NCBI GenBank assembly: GCA_032160545.1 | Contig: JAVHVN010000109.1 | Span: 5,723-69,722, forward strand | Direction of reading: 5' to 3' | DNA length: 64,000 nt | Source: DATGFB01 sp032160545 | GTDB lineage: Bacteria > Actinomycetota > Actinomycetes > Mycobacteriales > Jatrophihabitantaceae | Shown here: positions 1 through 9,132 of the stretch, piece by piece | Layout: the number at the start of each line of letters is the position of its first letter | Numbering within the stretch: position 1 is the stretch's first letter | Notes under the pieces: generated by a model | The model's input: only the letters and a program-made list of their open reading frames with translations | Databases searched by the model: none | What the model was told of the DNA's origin: nothing | Made by a program: the position numbers and the translations under genes

Positions 1-2217
<2,217 letters not shown>

Positions 2218-2297
2218 GCCGAGAATCGCGCGGGTCCGCCGCATATCCTTCGCGGCGGACCCAACCGATGCGGACGACCGCCGACAGGAGCACTGCA

Positions 2298-3164
2298 TTG
2301 ACCTCGTGGAACCCGGGCGGTCAGCCGGAAGACCCGAACCAGCCGCCGCCCCACGGGCAGCAGCCGCCGTCCGTCCCGCCGGGGTATGGGCAACCTCCTT
2401 ACGGCCAGCCTCCTAACGGTCAGCAGCCGCAATACGGCCAGCCGCCGTATGGGCAGCCGGGTTACGGGCAGCCGCCGTATGGGCAGCCGGGTTACGGCCA
2501 GCCGCCGTACGGGCAGCCGCCGCAATACGGCCAGCCGCCGTATGGGCAGCCGCCGCAATACGGCCAGCCGCCGTATGGGCAGCCGGGTTACGGCCAGCCT
2601 CAATACGGCCAGTACCCGGGCGGGTACGGCCAGCCGCAGCAGGGCTATCAGGGCGGGCCGATGCCGCCGCAGAGCGTGGCATACGGCGTCCCAGCCGGAT
2701 GGGACCCGGTGCCCGGCGGCCGGAACGCGAGCATGGGCGCGCGCTTCGGCGCGCTGGTGATCGACACGGTGATCCTGGCCGTCCCGTTCTTCTTGCTGGG
2801 CCTGGTCTTCGGCTCGTTCGATACGCAGACCAACTGCGACGCATTCGGCACCTGCACCCAAACGACCAACCTCGGCGGGAGCCTCGTCCTCGACCTGCTC
2901 AGCGCGCTGATCAGCTTCGCGTACTTCGGCCTGCTCGTCGGCAAGCGCACCCAGACGATCGGACACCGCGCCGTGAGCATCCGGGTCGTCGACCTCGACA
3001 CCGGTCAGCCGATCGGAATCGGCCGCGCACTTCTGCGCCAGCTCGTCCTCGGTGTCACCGGTGCGCTGTGCACGCTGGGCTACTGGTCACCGTTCTTCGA
3101 CAGCCGGCGTCGCCAGGGCTGGCACGACAAGGCCGGCAGGTCCGTCGTCATCCCCGCCCCCTGA
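2298..3164 (+). CDS. RDD family membrane protein with GQPPYGQ-repeat N-terminus
   Basis: The start is TTG at 2298, chosen because AGGAG at 2286-2290 lies 7 nt before it; the in-frame ATG at 2268 lacks a ribosome site. The first half (about residues 10-125) is a low-complexity Pro/Gln/Gly/Tyr tail built from GQPPYGQ-like units and is presumably cytoplasmic. The second half is an RDD domain: a first membrane helix after the ARFGALVID motif, a second helix around LLSALISFAYFGLLVG, then GHRAVSIRVVD and a C-terminal helix pair ending in WHDKAG. RDD proteins are poorly defined integral membrane proteins; some are reported as cation/proton antiporters. A role here cannot be read from neighbours. Confidence 0.85.
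   Translation: MTSWNPGGQPEDPNQPPPHGQQPPSVPPGYGQPPYGQPPNGQQPQYGQPPYGQPGYGQPPYGQPGYGQPPYGQPPQYGQPPYGQPPQYGQPPYGQPGYGQPQYGQYPGGYGQPQQGYQGGPMPPQSVAYGVPAGWDPVPGGRNASMGARFGALVIDTVILAVPFFLLGLVFGSFDTQTNCDAFGTCTQTTNLGGSLVLDLLSALISFAYFGLLVGKRTQTIGHRAVSIRVVDLDTGQPIGIGRALLRQLVLGVTGALCTLGYWSPFFDSRRRQGWHDKAGRSVVIPAP
2395..2640 (+). repeat. Tandem 30-33 bp coding repeats in the RDD gene
   Basis: About six or seven imperfect units, each starting near TACGGCCAGCCGCCGTA and coding for YGQPPYGQP(G/PQ). Units of 30 bp (ending GGGT) and 33 bp (ending CCGCAA) alternate. Such in-frame arrays usually vary in copy number between strains. Confidence 0.85.
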
Positions 3165-3185
3165 CGTCCCGCACCCGCTGTCCCA

Positions 3186-3236
3186 TGATCAAGAGATCGA
3201 TTCGGTCGAATATCGACGGAATCGATCTCTTGATCA
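3186..3236. repeat. 51-bp palindromic dispersed repeat, copy 1
   Basis: The arms TGATCAAGAGATCGATTC (3186-3203) and their exact complement (3219-3236) enclose an inner inverted repeat GTCGA-ATA-TCGAC (3205-3217). Only one G/G mismatch pair interrupts the 24-bp arms. The element is less GC-rich than its surroundings. It lies 21 bp after the RDD stop codon and 29 bp before the next start. Related copies are at 16756-16806 and 17830-17880, all exactly 51 bp. Confidence 0.9.
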
Positions 3237-3265
3237 CGGGAGGTGGGGGGAGGGGAGCACGCCGG

Positions 3266-3622
3266 GTGGTGGCCGCGGCACTCGTCGCGACGGCCGGCGT
3301 CGTGCTGCTCGACCCGACCCGGCGACACGTGCCGCTGTGCCCGTTCCACGCCATCACCGGCTGGCAGTGCCCGTTGTGCGGCAGCCTGCGGGCGGTCGAC
3401 GAACTCGTGCACGGCCATCTCGCCGCGGCCGTCCGCGACAACGTGCTGCTCGTCGCAGCGCTGCCCGTACTGGTCGTCGTCTGGATCGACTGGGCGCGCC
3501 GCCGCACCGCAGGGCAACCGTCGCGCCGCGTACCGCGCGCAGTGGTCCCGGCCGCGATCGCCGTCGGGATGATCTTCACCGTCGTGCGCAACCTGCCGTG
3601 GGCCGCGGCGCTGCGCCCCTGA
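3266..3622 (+). CDS. DUF2752 family membrane protein
   Basis: Small membrane protein of 118 residues. The GTG start at 3266 follows AGGGGAG (3251-3257) by 8 nt. It has the DUF2752 hallmark CPF-HAITGWQCPLCGSLRA between a first helix (about residues 3-18) and later hydrophobic helices; the CPxCG pair and the following R are the conserved residues. The function of the family is unknown. It follows the RDD gene with a 51-bp palindrome between, and ends directly against the convergent DUF4190 gene. An upstream in-frame ATG inside the palindrome is not a credible start. Confidence 0.8.
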   Translation: MVAAALVATAGVVLLDPTRRHVPLCPFHAITGWQCPLCGSLRAVDELVHGHLAAAVRDNVLLVAALPVLVVVWIDWARRRTAGQPSRRVPRAVVPAAIAVGMIFTVVRNLPWAAALRP

Positions 3623-4222
3623 TCAGAACTTGCTGCGGATGCAGGTGTTGTACTCGGACGAGCCCTGGTCGTACGTGTCGAGGCAGTCCTTGATGCGCCC
3701 GTAGACGACCACGGTGAAGACGGTCGCGAGCAACGCGCCCACGATCCCGAGAACGATGCCGGTGGTGGCCATGCTCTTCTTGCCGCCGACGCGCCCGGCC
3801 TCGCCGCGCGCCATCGAACCGAAGACGATGGCGAGCACGACCGGCAGGATGTCGAAGATCGACAGCCAGCACAGCAGGATCGACGCGATGCCGAGGACGA
3901 GCGCGGCGATGGCCTTGCCGTTGCCCGTGTGGGGTTGCGGGTACTGCGTCATCCACGGCGGGGGCGGCGGGTAGGGGTACTGGCCGGGGTGCGACGCGTA
4001 GCCCCCGTACTGCGGTGGCATCGGCTGCTCGGGGTACTGCGGCGGAGGAGCCTGCGCGGCCGGCGGAGGTATGTACCCGGGCGGCGCGTACTCCGGCGGC
4101 ACAGGGTGCTCGGGAGCGCCGTAGCGGTAAGGGTCGAACGGCTGCTCGGCAGGCTTGTCGAACGAGACCGGCGGAGCCTCGTTCCCGGAGCCCTGCGATC
4201 GGTCGTTCGGCGGGGTGGTCAT
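3623..4222 (-). CDS. DUF4190 family membrane protein with proline-rich N-terminus
   Basis: 199 residues. The start ATG (4220-4222) follows an AAGGG ribosome site. Residues 1-100 are a disordered Pro/Tyr/Gln-rich segment with PPQYPEQPMPPQYGG-type sequence. The DUF4190 domain follows, with two membrane helices (around AIAALVLGIASILLCW and GIVLGIVGALLATVFTVVVY) and a GGKK turn. The family is common in actinobacteria and has no defined function. The proline-rich tail plus membrane-anchor design resembles that of the nearby RDD protein. It is divergent from the gene at 4344. Confidence 0.8.
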   Translation of the reverse strand: MTTPPNDRSQGSGNEAPPVSFDKPAEQPFDPYRYGAPEHPVPPEYAPPGYIPPPAAQAPPPQYPEQPMPPQYGGYASHPGQYPYPPPPPWMTQYPQPHTGNGKAIAALVLGIASILLCWLSIFDILPVVLAIVFGSMARGEAGRVGGKKSMATTGIVLGIVGALLATVFTVVVYGRIKDCLDTYDQGSSEYNTCIRSKF

Positions 4223-4331
4223 GTCAGCCCTTCGTGAGGCGCGCTGCCATCCGTCGCGGCGGCGCGTTCCGACTGTAATCGCTGGCGTCTGTGAAGCCGC
4301 GCGACACCAACGGGGCTCAGAAGCCCGCACG

Positions 4332-4337
4332 TACACT
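4332..4337 (+). promoter_or_regulatory. -10 hexamer TACACT, leaderless arrangement
   Basis: TACACT matches the actinobacterial TANNNT consensus and ends 6 nt before the GTG at 4344. Transcription would therefore begin at or next to the start codon. No -35 is evident. Confidence 0.5.
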
Positions 4338-4343
4338 GCGCCC

Positions 4344-5201
4344 GTGAGCGATACCCCAGCGCGGCCGGACGAGACCGCACCCGACGACGCCCCGGCCACG
4401 GCCGACGGCGTCTCGCTGCACAAGGGCGGGCCCGCGCAGGCATCCGCCGGCGACGGCAAGTCCGAGCGCATCGCCGTGCCGCGCACGATCAACCTGGTGA
4501 TCGCGGCGATCGTCGTCCAAGTCGTGTTCACGCTGGTGCGTGCCCTCAGCATGTTCGGCTACACCGGCCAGCTGCAGCGGTTGCTGCTGAAGTCCAACAA
4601 CGACCTGAAGCCGGCCGATCGCAAGGTGCCGTACGGGCCTGCGCAGATCGCCGACGACCTGCACCGGGTGCGCGTCAACGGTCTCTGGACCGCCCTCGTC
4701 GTCTGCGCCGCGCTGCTGGTCCTGGCGTACACCCTGCGCCGGACGGGCACGGCGAACGTCAGCCGCTGGGCGTTGCTCATCGTCATGGTGACGACCGGCG
4801 GCCCGTTCTCGATCGTCCCGGCCAAGGGCCTTCCGGTCGTGCCGCAGGTGTCGATGGTCCTGGCTGGGATAGCGGCAATCGCGGCCATCGTGCTGCTGTT
4901 CGTGCCGGACTCGCGCGACTACTTCCGCGCCATCGCCGCGCAGCGCCGCGGACCGCTCGCGGCGACCCCCGCCCGGGCTGGTGCGCCGCCGCGCCCGTCG
5001 TTGCGGTCGCTGCTCATGCCGCCGAGGCAGGCGCGCGGCGCAGCTGATCCGGCCTCGCGGCGGCGACCCTCGGCGTCCGACCTCCGTACCGAGGCCCGGG
5101 TGGCGAAGGCCAAGCAGCGCAGCGACGCCGATGCGGTCGCCCGCGGTGCCGAACTGGCCCGGGCCCGGGCGAAGGCGAGTAAGAGCCGGCGGGGCGGCTG
5201 A
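4344..5201 (+). CDS. Hypothetical membrane protein with basic C-terminal tail
   Basis: 285 residues, unrecognised family. An acidic, Ala/Pro-rich N-terminus (residues 1-45) is followed by four hydrophobic helices, around INLVIAAIVVQVVFTLV, LWTALVVCAALLVLAYTL, WALLIVMVTTGG and VSMVLAGIAAIAAIVLLFV. After them comes a long Arg/Lys/Ala-rich cytoplasmic tail (about residues 200-285). GTG at 4344 is chosen because a -10 element sits 6 nt upstream and the membrane core starts well downstream. The stop codon overlaps the next gene's ATG by one base, so the two are probably cotranscribed. The basic tail could bind nucleic acid or acidic lipids, but nothing shows this. Confidence 0.72.
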   Translation: MSDTPARPDETAPDDAPATADGVSLHKGGPAQASAGDGKSERIAVPRTINLVIAAIVVQVVFTLVRALSMFGYTGQLQRLLLKSNNDLKPADRKVPYGPAQIADDLHRVRVNGLWTALVVCAALLVLAYTLRRTGTANVSRWALLIVMVTTGGPFSIVPAKGLPVVPQVSMVLAGIAAIAAIVLLFVPDSRDYFRAIAAQRRGPLAATPARAGAPPRPSLRSLLMPPRQARGAADPASRRRPSASDLRTEARVAKAKQRSDADAVARGAELARARAKASKSRRGG

Positions 5202-5968
5202 TGAGCACGGCGCTCGTCACCGGAGCCACTGCCGGCATCGGCGCCGAGTTCGCCCGCCAGCTCGCCGGGCGAGGGCACGACCTGGTGATCGTCGCCCGTG
5301 ACCCTGCGCGGCTCGAGACCAGCCGCGCGGACCTGTCGCAGCGCTTCGGCGTCTCGGTCGAGGTGATCTCGGCCGACCTGTGCACCGACGAGGGCTGCAC
5401 GGCCGTGGCCGCGCGCATCGCCGACCGGGGCCGTCCCGTCGAGGTGCTCGTCAACAATGCGGGCTTCGGCATGTACCGCAAGTTCGGCGAGAGCGAGCTG
5501 GCCGACGAGGAGCTCCAGCTCGACCTCAACGTCCGCGCGGTGCTTCGCCTGGCGCACCCGGCCGTGCGCGCCATGACGGCCCGCGGGTCCGGCCGGATCA
5601 TCAACGTCTCGTCGGTGGCGGGGTTCGTGCCGCGCGGCGGCAACGCCACCTACTCGGCGAGCAAGGCGTACGTGACGATGTTCAGCGAGGCGCTGTCGGT
5701 GCAGCTGCAGGGCACCGGGGTGACCGTCACAGCCGTGTGCCCGGGTTTCACGCACACCGAGTTCCACGAGCGGGCGAACGCCGACATGTCGCACGTCCCC
5801 GCCCGGATGTGGCTCGAGGCCGCGACCGTCGTTGCGGAGGGCCTCGCCGACTCCGACCGCGGCGAACCGATCAGCGTGCCGAGCCGGCGCTACAAGACGC
5901 TGGTGACCGCCGCGCGCACGCTGCCGCGGCCGGTGCTGCGCCGCATCATGGCCCGCCGCGCCTTCTGA
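5201..5968 (+). CDS. Short-chain dehydrogenase/reductase (SDR)
   Basis: NAD(P)-dependent oxidoreductase of the classical SDR family, 255 residues. It has the glycine motif TGATAGIG (residues 7-14), NNAG (85-88), a catalytic Ser in NVSSVAG and YSASK (Tyr151, Lys155). The closest general type is the YqjQ/DltE-like 'SDR family NAD(P)-dependent oxidoreductase'; the substrate cannot be inferred. The ATG overlaps the last base of the preceding stop codon, indicating translational coupling with the membrane protein upstream. Confidence 0.88.
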   Translation: MSTALVTGATAGIGAEFARQLAGRGHDLVIVARDPARLETSRADLSQRFGVSVEVISADLCTDEGCTAVAARIADRGRPVEVLVNNAGFGMYRKFGESELADEELQLDLNVRAVLRLAHPAVRAMTARGSGRIINVSSVAGFVPRGGNATYSASKAYVTMFSEALSVQLQGTGVTVTAVCPGFTHTEFHERANADMSHVPARMWLEAATVVAEGLADSDRGEPISVPSRRYKTLVTAARTLPRPVLRRIMARRAF

Positions 5969-6227
5969 CGTCCGGCCGGGCGGCGCTCGACTGATCAGAG
6001 CGCGAAGGCGGCTCGGCCGCCGGGCGGTGCCGCGGGAACGGTGGGCGCCGGCGGCGCTTCGGGTTTTGGCGGTCGGCCGGCATGGCGAGCGGCGAGAGGG
6101 CCGGCGGCGAGAGGGCCGGCGGTGAGTCGGCGTCGCCGGGCTCGTCCGTCCTGGCGGTGGATTCGGTGTCGGACTCGAGCCCGAGGGCTGCCCGCATCGC
6201 TGCCTCGAGTGACGAACGGTCGTTCAT
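5946..6227 (-). CDS. Possible small hypothetical protein (93 aa)
   Basis: The reading frame starts at ATG 6225-6227 with MNDRSSLEAAMRAALGLES, which has the amphipathic look and G/C-rich third positions of a real gene. The rest is Pro/Arg-rich and the last 23 bases overlap the convergent SDR gene. A short tandem duplication (about 6088-6122) encodes PPALSPPALSP. No family recognised and no good ribosome site; it may be spurious downstream of about residue 40. Confidence 0.35.
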   Translation of the reverse strand: MNDRSSLEAAMRAALGLESDTESTARTDEPGDADSPPALSPPALSPLAMPADRQNPKRRRRPPFPRHRPAAEPPSRSDQSSAARPDVRRRGGP

Positions 6228-6364
6228 GACGTGAGACTAATCGGTCACAAGCAGTCAAAGCGGCGGCGCCGAAGAGTCGCCGCCATGGACGTGATCAGCC
6301 CGTTGCGGCCGCTGTCTGATGTCTGGTTGAATACCAGACGTCGGGGACGAGCGAAAGGTGCGTT

Positions 6365-6910
6365 ATGTCGCGCGTCCGGGCGGCCGTCATCGCGGCCGTG
6401 ATGAGTTGTCTCCTGCTTCAGCTGGCACCTGCTTCCCATGCCGCGGGCAACGGCGGCCCGACCGATGCCGCTGGCCGCGCCTTGGCGGCACTGCGCAGAG
6501 CGGCTGTTGGCGACGTGCCGGCGGGGCACGCCGTGGCCACGCCCGGCCACGCTGCGGTGCACCTGCCCACGCCGTCGCAGCCCTACCTCGAGCTTCGCGA
6601 CGGAGCAGGTGCCGCGGTACGCGCGCCCGCGCCGCGGGGTGCGCAGGCGACGACCGCCGGTTCGACGCCGCTCTACGTGGACACCGCCGGCCACAGCGCC
6701 ACCGCGTTCGAGCCGGTCCCGGGTGGGGCGCGGCAGCTGTTCGTCCTGCTCGACCGGCATGCGCCGAGCAGCGTCAGCGTCCCGATCGAGCTGCCCAGCG
6801 GTGCGGGAATGGTCGCCGACGGCGCCGGCGGCTACGGCGCCGACGGCGCCTGCGTGAAGGTGAAGTCGACCCTGCAGGTGTCCGAGTACCGCGGCGGATA
6901 CTGCCGATGA
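6365..6910 (+). CDS. Secreted hypothetical protein
   Basis: 181 residues, unrecognised. A clear signal peptide is visible: a basic start (MSRVRAA), a hydrophobic core AVIAAVMSCLLLQLAPAS and a likely cleavage after HAA (about residue 27). The mature part is Ala/Pro/Gly-rich with a Cys near residue 163 and another near the C-terminus (GYC), which could form a disulfide. GAAAGG lies 6-10 nt before the ATG. The product should be exported or cell-surface. A small membrane-protein gene follows after 26 bp. Confidence 0.7.
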   Translation: MSRVRAAVIAAVMSCLLLQLAPASHAAGNGGPTDAAGRALAALRRAAVGDVPAGHAVATPGHAAVHLPTPSQPYLELRDGAGAAVRAPAPRGAQATTAGSTPLYVDTAGHSATAFEPVPGGARQLFVLLDRHAPSSVSVPIELPSGAGMVADGAGGYGADGACVKVKSTLQVSEYRGGYCR

Positions 6911-6936
6911 GCGCCGTTCGAGGCGGGTGAGCTGCC

Positions 6937-7209
6937 GTGTTGGTTGTGTGGGCCGTGATGGTGCCGTTGATCGCCTCGTCCTACCTCGCCGGCTACCTCG
7001 ACCGGCGCCGCCGAGGGTCGACGACCGACTGGACGTTCATCCGCAATCCCACGGCGCTGGCGATCGGGGCAGCCGCGGCCGGGGTCATCGTCGGTCCGGG
7101 CATGACGTCGCTGCGAGGGGTACTGCTCGCGATCGTCCCCGCGCTGTTCGTGACGGCGGCGCTCGCGCTCACGGTGCACCGGCGCGGTGTCGGCAGGCGG
7201 CTGCCGTGA
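6937..7209 (+). CDS. Small membrane protein (two to three helices)
   Basis: 90 residues, unrecognised. Hydrophobic segments occur at about residues 1-18 (VVWAVMVPLIASSYLAGYL), 42-57 and 60-82, separated by a basic loop RRRRGSTTDW. The GTG start is preceded by GAGGCGGGTGAG. It lies 26 bp after the secreted-protein gene and is probably in the same transcript. It ends 10 bp from the convergent zinc-finger gene. Confidence 0.6.
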   Translation: MLVVWAVMVPLIASSYLAGYLDRRRRGSTTDWTFIRNPTALAIGAAAAGVIVGPGMTSLRGVLLAIVPALFVTAALALTVHRRGVGRRLP

Positions 7210-7219
7210 CCGCGCCGGA

Positions 7220-7384
7220 TCAGCGCGGCGGTCTCGGCGGGGCGGGGGTCGGCGGCTCGGGCGCGATCCGGTGCGCGACCGGATAGTCGTGCTGGAAGTC
7301 GGGATGCTCGTCTCTGCAGTGTTGGTCGAGTTCGGTCTTCCACGTGAACCGCAGCTCGCACTTCGGGCATTGGTGGACAGTCAT
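7220..7384 (-). CDS. C2H2-type zinc-finger micro-protein (54 aa)
   Basis: Too short for usual gene finding but well supported. ATG (7382-7384) follows GGAGGTG with 4-nt spacing. Residues 6-27 read C-x2-C-x12-H-x4-H (CPKCELRF...DQHCRDEH), a classical C2H2 zinc-finger spacing. A Tyr/His segment and a Pro-rich tail (PEPPTPAPPRPPR) follow. Single-finger C2H2 proteins occur in actinobacteria; they may bind DNA or proteins, but no target is visible. The gene is divergent from pyrE, separated by about 80 bp, and has TAATGG as a possible -10. Confidence 0.75.
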   Translation of the reverse strand: MTVHQCPKCELRFTWKTELDQHCRDEHPDFQHDYPVAHRIAPEPPTPAPPRPPR

Positions 7385-7452
7385 GCTGCACCTCCGAAAC
7401 GTGCCTCAACTCCATTACGCCACCGCCCCGGAGCGGGTGCCATTCATCGGCA

Positions 7453-7458
7453 TAAAGT
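7453..7458 (+). promoter_or_regulatory. -10 hexamer TAAAGT before pyrE (leaderless)
   Basis: The TAAAGT box ends 7 nt before the pyrE GTG. This spacing puts the transcription start at the initiation codon, and no ribosome-binding sequence is present. Confidence 0.55.
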
Positions 7459-7465
7459 GGCTGCT

Positions 7466-7993
7466 GTGAATGACCGCGACGAGTTGCTTCAGATGATCAA
7501 GGACCTCGCCGTGGTGCACGGCCCGGTGACGTTGTCGTCCGGGCGCGAGGCCGACTACTACATCGACCTGCGGCGGATCACCCTGCAGCGCAGCGCGGCG
7601 CCACTGGTCGGGCGGGTGCTGCGCGAGGTGACCGCCGACTGGACGTACAGCGCGGCGGGTGGGCTCACCCTCGGGGCCGACCCCGTCGCGACGGCGATCC
7701 TGCACGCGTCCGGCGGGGCGATCGACGCGTTCGTGGTGCGCAAGGCAGAGAAGAAGCACGGGATGCAGCGACGGGTCGAGGGGCCCGACATCAGCGGCCG
7801 GCGCGTCCTGGTCGTCGAGGACGTCTCGACCACCGGAGGCAGCCCGCTGACTGCGGTCGAGGCCGTGCGCGAGGCCGGGGCGCAGGTCGTGGGGGTGGCC
7901 ACGATCGTCGACCGCGGCGCCCGCGCGGCGATCGAAGCCGAGGGCCTCGAATACCGCAGCGCCTACACCCTCGCCGACCTCGGCCTCTCCTGA
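7466..7993 (+). CDS. pyrE: Orotate phosphoribosyltransferase
   Basis: Transfers phosphoribose from PRPP to orotate, giving OMP in pyrimidine synthesis. 175 residues, normal length. The PRPP-binding loop VVEDVSTTGGS is at residues 116-126, with SSGREADYYIDLR near residue 27 and the flexible-loop lysines KAEKKHG that contact the substrate. GTG 7466 is chosen because of the TAAAGT promoter box and family length; an upstream in-frame extension has no support. A tRNA/rRNA-type methyltransferase follows within 10 bp, an order I recall from other actinobacteria. Confidence 0.95.
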   Translation: MNDRDELLQMIKDLAVVHGPVTLSSGREADYYIDLRRITLQRSAAPLVGRVLREVTADWTYSAAGGLTLGADPVATAILHASGGAIDAFVVRKAEKKHGMQRRVEGPDISGRRVLVVEDVSTTGGSPLTAVEAVREAGAQVVGVATIVDRGARAAIEAEGLEYRSAYTLADLGLS

Positions 7994-8001
7994 ATCTCCT
8001 C

Positions 8002-8673
8002 GTGAGCCGAGTGGGCGCCGGATCCGGACCACTCGAGCCGACGACCGAGCGGGGCGACGGACGGGACGGGCCCGGGGTGGGGCCCCTTCCGCGGCCGTGG
8101 CCGGATGACCCTCGCCTCGACCCGGAGCTGCTCGCGGCCGGCGACCATCGCAACGTCGTCGACCGCTACCGGTACTGGCGGCTCGAGGCGATCGTCGCCG
8201 ACCTGGACGAGCGGCGCCACGAGTTCGCCGTCGCGATCGAGAACTGGCAGCACGACCTCAACATCGGGACGGTCGTGCGCACTGCCAACGCCTTCCTCGC
8301 GCGCGAGGTCGTGATCGTCGGACGGCGCCGGTGGAACCGCCGCGGCGCGATGGTCACCGACCGGTACCAGCACATCAGGCACGTCCCCGACATCGCGACG
8401 CTCGCGTCGTACGCGGCGGACGAGGGCTACACGGTCGTCGCGGTCGACAACCTGCCCGGGGCCGTCCCGATCGAGACGATCACCTTGCCGCGTAAGGCAT
8501 TGCTGCTCTTCGGGCAGGAGAGCGTCGGCCTCGGCGACGACGCCAGGGCCGCCGCGTCCGTCGTCTGCTCGATCGCCCAGTTCGGGTCGACCCGATCGAT
8601 CAACGCGGGCGTGGCCGCCGGCATCGCGATGCACACCTGGATCCGCCAGCATGCATCGTCACCGGCCACGTGA
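8002..8673 (+). CDS. SpoU/TrmH family RNA 2'-O-methyltransferase
   Basis: SAM-dependent ribose methyltransferase of the SPOUT superfamily acting on tRNA or rRNA. 223 residues. The N-terminal 45 residues are a Gly/Pro/Asp-rich extension. The knot fold shows motif 1 NIGTVVRTANAF, motif 2 LLFGQESVGL and motif 3 QFGSTRSINAGVAAGIAM. The exact RNA target cannot be assigned. GTG at 8002 is 8 bp after the pyrE stop, so the two genes are likely an operon. Confidence 0.88.
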   Translation: MSRVGAGSGPLEPTTERGDGRDGPGVGPLPRPWPDDPRLDPELLAAGDHRNVVDRYRYWRLEAIVADLDERRHEFAVAIENWQHDLNIGTVVRTANAFLAREVVIVGRRRWNRRGAMVTDRYQHIRHVPDIATLASYAADEGYTVVAVDNLPGAVPIETITLPRKALLLFGQESVGLGDDARAAASVVCSIAQFGSTRSINAGVAAGIAMHTWIRQHASSPAT

Positions 8674-8691
8674 TCTTGACCCATCGGCCAT

Positions 8692-8697
8692 TACGGT
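8692..8697 (+). promoter_or_regulatory. -10 hexamer TACGGT (leaderless)
   Basis: TACGGT ends 6 nt before the ATG at 8704, again giving a leaderless layout. A TTGACC at 8676 is too close to serve as -35. Confidence 0.4.
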
Positions 8698-8703
8698 GAG
8701 CAC

Positions 8704-9132
8704 ATGACCGAACGGATCGTCGAGCGCAACCTGCCCATCGTCGAGGAGTTCCGCGCCAACGGGGGCCGCGTCGGCGGCCCGTTCGACGGTGCGTCGATGC
8801 TGCTGCTGCACCATCGTGGCCGCGCCAGCAACGCCGAGTACGTCAGCCCGCTGGCGTACCTGCCCGGCTCCAACGGGACCATGTACGTCTTCGCATCGGC
8901 GGGCGGGCGCCCCGAGCACCCGCAGTGGTATCGCAACCTCGTCGCCGCCGGGACGGCCGAGATCGAGGTCGGCACCGACCGGTTCCCCGTCTCCGCCGAG
9001 GAGCTGTCCGGCGCCGAGCGTGACCGCGCCTACGCGGGGCAGGTCGAGCGCATGCCCGGCTTCGGTGACTACGAGCGCAACCTGGAAGGCGTGCGGACGA
9101 TCCCGGTCGTCGCCCTGCACCCCGTCGGCTAG
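8704..9132 (+). CDS. F420-dependent nitroreductase-family oxidoreductase (Ddn-like)
   Basis: 142 residues with a split-barrel FMN/F420-binding fold of the deazaflavin-dependent nitroreductase family, to which mycobacterial Ddn belongs. Characteristic segments are MLLLHHRGRASN, YVFASAGGRPEHPQWYRNL and the following VAAG-TAEIEVG. The family reduces quinones or other acceptors using reduced F420; the substrate here is unknown. It overlaps the convergent permease gene by 4 bp. A second family member is at 43081-43521. Confidence 0.87.
   Translation: MTERIVERNLPIVEEFRANGGRVGGPFDGASMLLLHHRGRASNAEYVSPLAYLPGSNGTMYVFASAGGRPEHPQWYRNLVAAGTAEIEVGTDRFPVSAEELSGAERDRAYAGQVERMPGFGDYERNLEGVRTIPVVALHPVG

Noticed and set aside
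8676..8681. TTGACC as a -35 box for the Ddn-like gene
   Set aside because: Only 10 bp from the TACGGT -10, too short for a sigma-70 spacer.
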